Source of the DNA: Lachnospiraceae bacterium
Lineage (GTDB): Bacteria; Bacillota; Clostridia; Lachnospirales; Lachnospiraceae
Direction of reading: 5' to 3'
Length of the DNA stretch: 32,976 nt
Assembly (NCBI GenBank): GCA_022781925.1
Contig: JALESO010000077.1
Location: 1-32,976 of the forward strand
In this document: positions 32,920 through 32,976 of the stretch, piece by piece
Layout: every line of letters begins with the position of its first letter
How positions within the stretch are numbered: position 1 is the first letter of the stretch
Translations under genes and position numbers: made by a program
Notes under the pieces: generated by a model
The model's input: the letters and a program-made list of their open reading frames with translations, nothing else
Databases searched by the model: none
Told to the model about the DNA's origin: nothing

Positions 32920-32976
32920 ACCCGGACAGAAGATCCATCCATACAAAATAATTCTGTCACAGCATATATCACAGTT

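Overview
The window looks like a chromosomal segment of a gut Lachnospiraceae (Blautia/Ruminococcus/Dorea-like Clostridia). This rests on the short GWW and NGWF cell-wall-type repeats of two surface proteins, strong AGGAGG ribosome binding sites, the class 1B pyrK-pyrD pair, an ABC-F protein, NiaR and a RelQ-type alarmone synthetase. Genus cannot be fixed from sequence alone. No rRNA, tRNA, CRISPR array or intact mobile element was seen.

The left 5.5 kb is a decaying accessory region. The 3' end of an IS3-family element (1-141) has cut the end off a secreted surface-protein gene, which also carries an in-frame TAA. After an AEC-family permease comes a second surface protein (3206-5002) that has lost its secretion signal. 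It abuts the 5' remnant of a LacI-type regulator that is itself broken by an in-frame TAG, and the pair looks like a deletion scar. The regulator's promoter region still has two TTGCGCAA palindromes 10 bp apart.

From 5.7 to 12 kb are mostly single-gene units: mscL with a zinc-ribbon tail, a cytoplasmic GH13 enzyme, a Nudix hydrolase, an Rpn/PD-(D/E)XK nuclease-like protein, a MobA-MobB fusion and an MFS permease. From 12.2 to 27.4 kb the minus strand is a housekeeping stretch: pyrC-pyrF-pyrK-pyrD (pyrimidine synthesis), a TPR lipoprotein overlapping hflX, ahcY, then a SpoU methyltransferase-unknown-niaR-relQ cluster, then dnaE-pfkA. The right end holds a CPBP membrane protease-like gene, a repeat-rich intergenic region, a two-gene unit (EamA permease plus a nucleotidase/guanylate-kinase fusion) and an ABC-F ATPase.

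The most unusual signals are non-coding. Three intergenic elements (1662-1719, 10659-10722, 12093-12155) share one architecture: an outer stem with compensatory base changes, a single bulged base, a pyrimidine mismatch and an apical GCTARCAATCGC core. All three lie in the same orientation relative to the gene they follow. A separate tandem array of about 95 bp structured units (28576-28889) lies between two convergent genes. The most unusual protein is the HAD nucleotidase/guanylate-kinase fusion with a degenerate P-loop.
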